From NCBI RefSeq assembly GCF_009674625.1, contig NZ_WKJQ01000001.1, positions 2,232,001-2,296,000 of the forward strand: DNA of 64,000 bases, given 5' to 3'. Source of the stretch: Haloferax marinum. Lineage in GTDB: Archaea; Halobacteriota; Halobacteria; Halobacteriales; Haloferacaceae. Of the stretch, positions 63,264 to 64,000 are shown piece by piece. The stretch's first letter is position 1. Every line of letters begins with the position of its first letter. The position numbers and the translations under genes are program-made. Under the pieces are notes generated by a model that searched no databases, was not told the origin of the DNA, and saw only the letters and a list, made by a program, of their open reading frames with translations.

Positions 63264-63626
63264 CTAGTTCAATTCACGACTAAACGCATCGTGTGCAGCA
63301 CACAATTCAGAAAGGCCGTCAAGAGGTTCAACAGTCTGTTCAGACCTCCGATAGTGAACAACACCAGCTGAATCAAGACGTGGTAAGTGCCGTTGTATTA
63401 GGCTGATACGAGCACTATGTCTGTCGACTCCATCGGTATTGAGATATTCAGCAATCCGTTCCACGTCAACTTCGTCTTGGTTGGTCTCAGCGAGGAAGAT
63501 TGCAACTTGTCGACGACGATTATTTGCGAGAACGTCATAGTACTCGGAGACAGTTGCAGGATTGCAAACTGGAAGATTCTTATCCAGCTTTCCAAGCTTT
63601 TTCAGCAGGATTTCGAAGATATTCAT
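63264..63626 (-). CDS. Winged-helix regulator-like protein (DUF7344-like)
   Basis: 120 residues. YYDVLANNRRRQVAIFLAET, then DVERIAEYLNTDG, then ARISLIQRHLPRLDSAGVVHYRRSEQ is the winged-helix pattern of the haloarchaeal family I recall as DUF7344 (YxVLxNxRRRxVxxFL and HLPxLDxAGVVxY). It may regulate neighbouring accessory genes. It is convergent with the helicase operon. Confidence 0.75.
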   Translation of the reverse strand: MNIFEILLKKLGKLDKNLPVCNPATVSEYYDVLANNRRRQVAIFLAETNQDEVDVERIAEYLNTDGVDRHSARISLIQRHLPRLDSAGVVHYRRSEQTVEPLDGLSELCAAHDAFSRELN

Positions 63627-63687
63627 TGGGCTCGTTTAGAACCCCTCAAAGGCTAGTATTAAAGCCAAAGACCAGCCATCTACTGAA

Positions 63688-63765
63688 TCATAAAAACTAG
63701 ACGAATACACAACTACGCGTCTACCGGGATACGCGTATATTCGGATACCGGGATACCGATAAAGT
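63688..63765 (+). repeat. Dispersed AT-rich repeat (copy E)
   Basis: CATAAAAACTAGACGAATAC then CTACCGGGATACGCGTATAT and TCGGATACCGGGATACCGAT. Related in content and order to the repeat copies between 37.9 and 41.7 kb, about 22-26 kb away. The surrounding 63627-63969 gap holds no gene. A short ACTGAAAGxGCGAG direct repeat lies near 63860-63885. Confidence 0.5.
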
Positions 63766-63969
63766 AGCTTCATTGTGAAAATCAGGTTCATACAGACTCT
63801 ATTCTTCTTTGTCTGAAAGATTAGAATTCTCCGAGGGAATTGGCTGAAACCAGACTGAAAGCGCGAGTCAGTACTGAAAGAGCGAGAACTGAAAGTTGCA
63901 AAACCGAAAAAGAGACTGACCTCTTCGCCTACGCAACCATTTTATTTTCAGAACCATTAAAATGAAACA

Positions 63970-64000
63970 ATGTCATTGAACAATCCTTCTCACCCCTCTT
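63970..64000 (+). CDS. Possible start of a gene cut by the window edge
   Basis: ATG at 63970 followed by an open frame to the edge (MSLNNPSHPS). TATTTT-rich sequence CATTTTATTTT at about 63937-63947 is placed correctly for a leaderless transcript. Too short to identify. Confidence 0.3.
   Translation, partial: MSLNNPSHPS

Noticed and set aside
36000-64000. Second copy of the tRNA-Pro 3' end as a right attachment site
   Set aside because: No matching segment was seen by eye in the rest of the window; the right end may lie outside.

Overview
The window is from a haloarchaeon. The first 36 kb is GC-rich and codes for acidic proteins. Several gene starts sit about 25-30 bp downstream of an AT-rich TATA-like box with little or no leader. 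Secreted proteins carry twin-arginine signals. The neighbourhood of RNase HII, Pus10, a DUF4112 protein, the haloarchaeal malate synthase AceB and isocitrate lyase AceA resembles Haloferax and its relatives. No database search was possible, so all names rest on motifs and family memory.

Region 1 (1 to about 19.7 kb) is a catabolic block. On the minus strand a Tat lipoprotein binding protein and a Liv-type ABC transporter (LivHMGF) are followed by two MmgE/PrpD enzymes, the second cut by the window edge. Next to it are an SDR, an FAD-binding dehydrogenase, a SnoaL-like protein and an LLM-type F420 or flavin oxidoreductase. A plus-strand run follows: isochorismatase-type amidohydrolase, hydantoinase-type amidohydrolase, family III CoA transferase, HMG-CoA-lyase-like protein and a LeuC/LeuD-like hydratase pair. 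An MFS transporter and a glyoxalase-fold protein close the block. The likely theme is import of a small (di)carboxylate or cyclic amide, ring and amide hydrolysis, CoA activation, and hydration or C-C cleavage. The substrate is unknown.

Region 2 (about 20 to 36 kb) is ordinary chromosome: RNase HII, Pus10, an EamA exporter, DUF4112, the aceA-aceB glyoxylate shunt with a small leading ORF, an ABC-2 exporter pair, gamma-glutamyltransferase, a Tat-exported putative cysteine peptidase, an ABC half-exporter, TrmY and tRNA-Pro(CGG).

Region 3 (about 36 to 64 kb) starts at the tRNA-Pro gene. GC content falls, small unknown genes are common, and there are long AT-rich gaps. It looks like an integrated or accessory element. 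It holds several diverged copies of an AT-rich intergenic repeat, a GIY-YIG-like protein, a PD-(D/E)XK-like protein, an orphan HicB, an unrecognised three-gene operon ending in a 4-TM protein, an AbrB-like protein with a serine recombinase, and a shortened Orc1/Cdc6 AAA+ protein. Beside that protein are two inverted ORB-like boxes flanking AT-rich DNA, a likely replication origin. The last 12 kb is a tight three-gene operon: a SNF2-type helicase, a large adenine methyltransferase, and a 1782-residue helicase/DUF1998/nuclease fusion. It reads as a compact DISARM-like antiviral system in which DrmA and DrmB are fused and a C-terminal Vsr/DUF559-like nuclease may stand in for DrmC.
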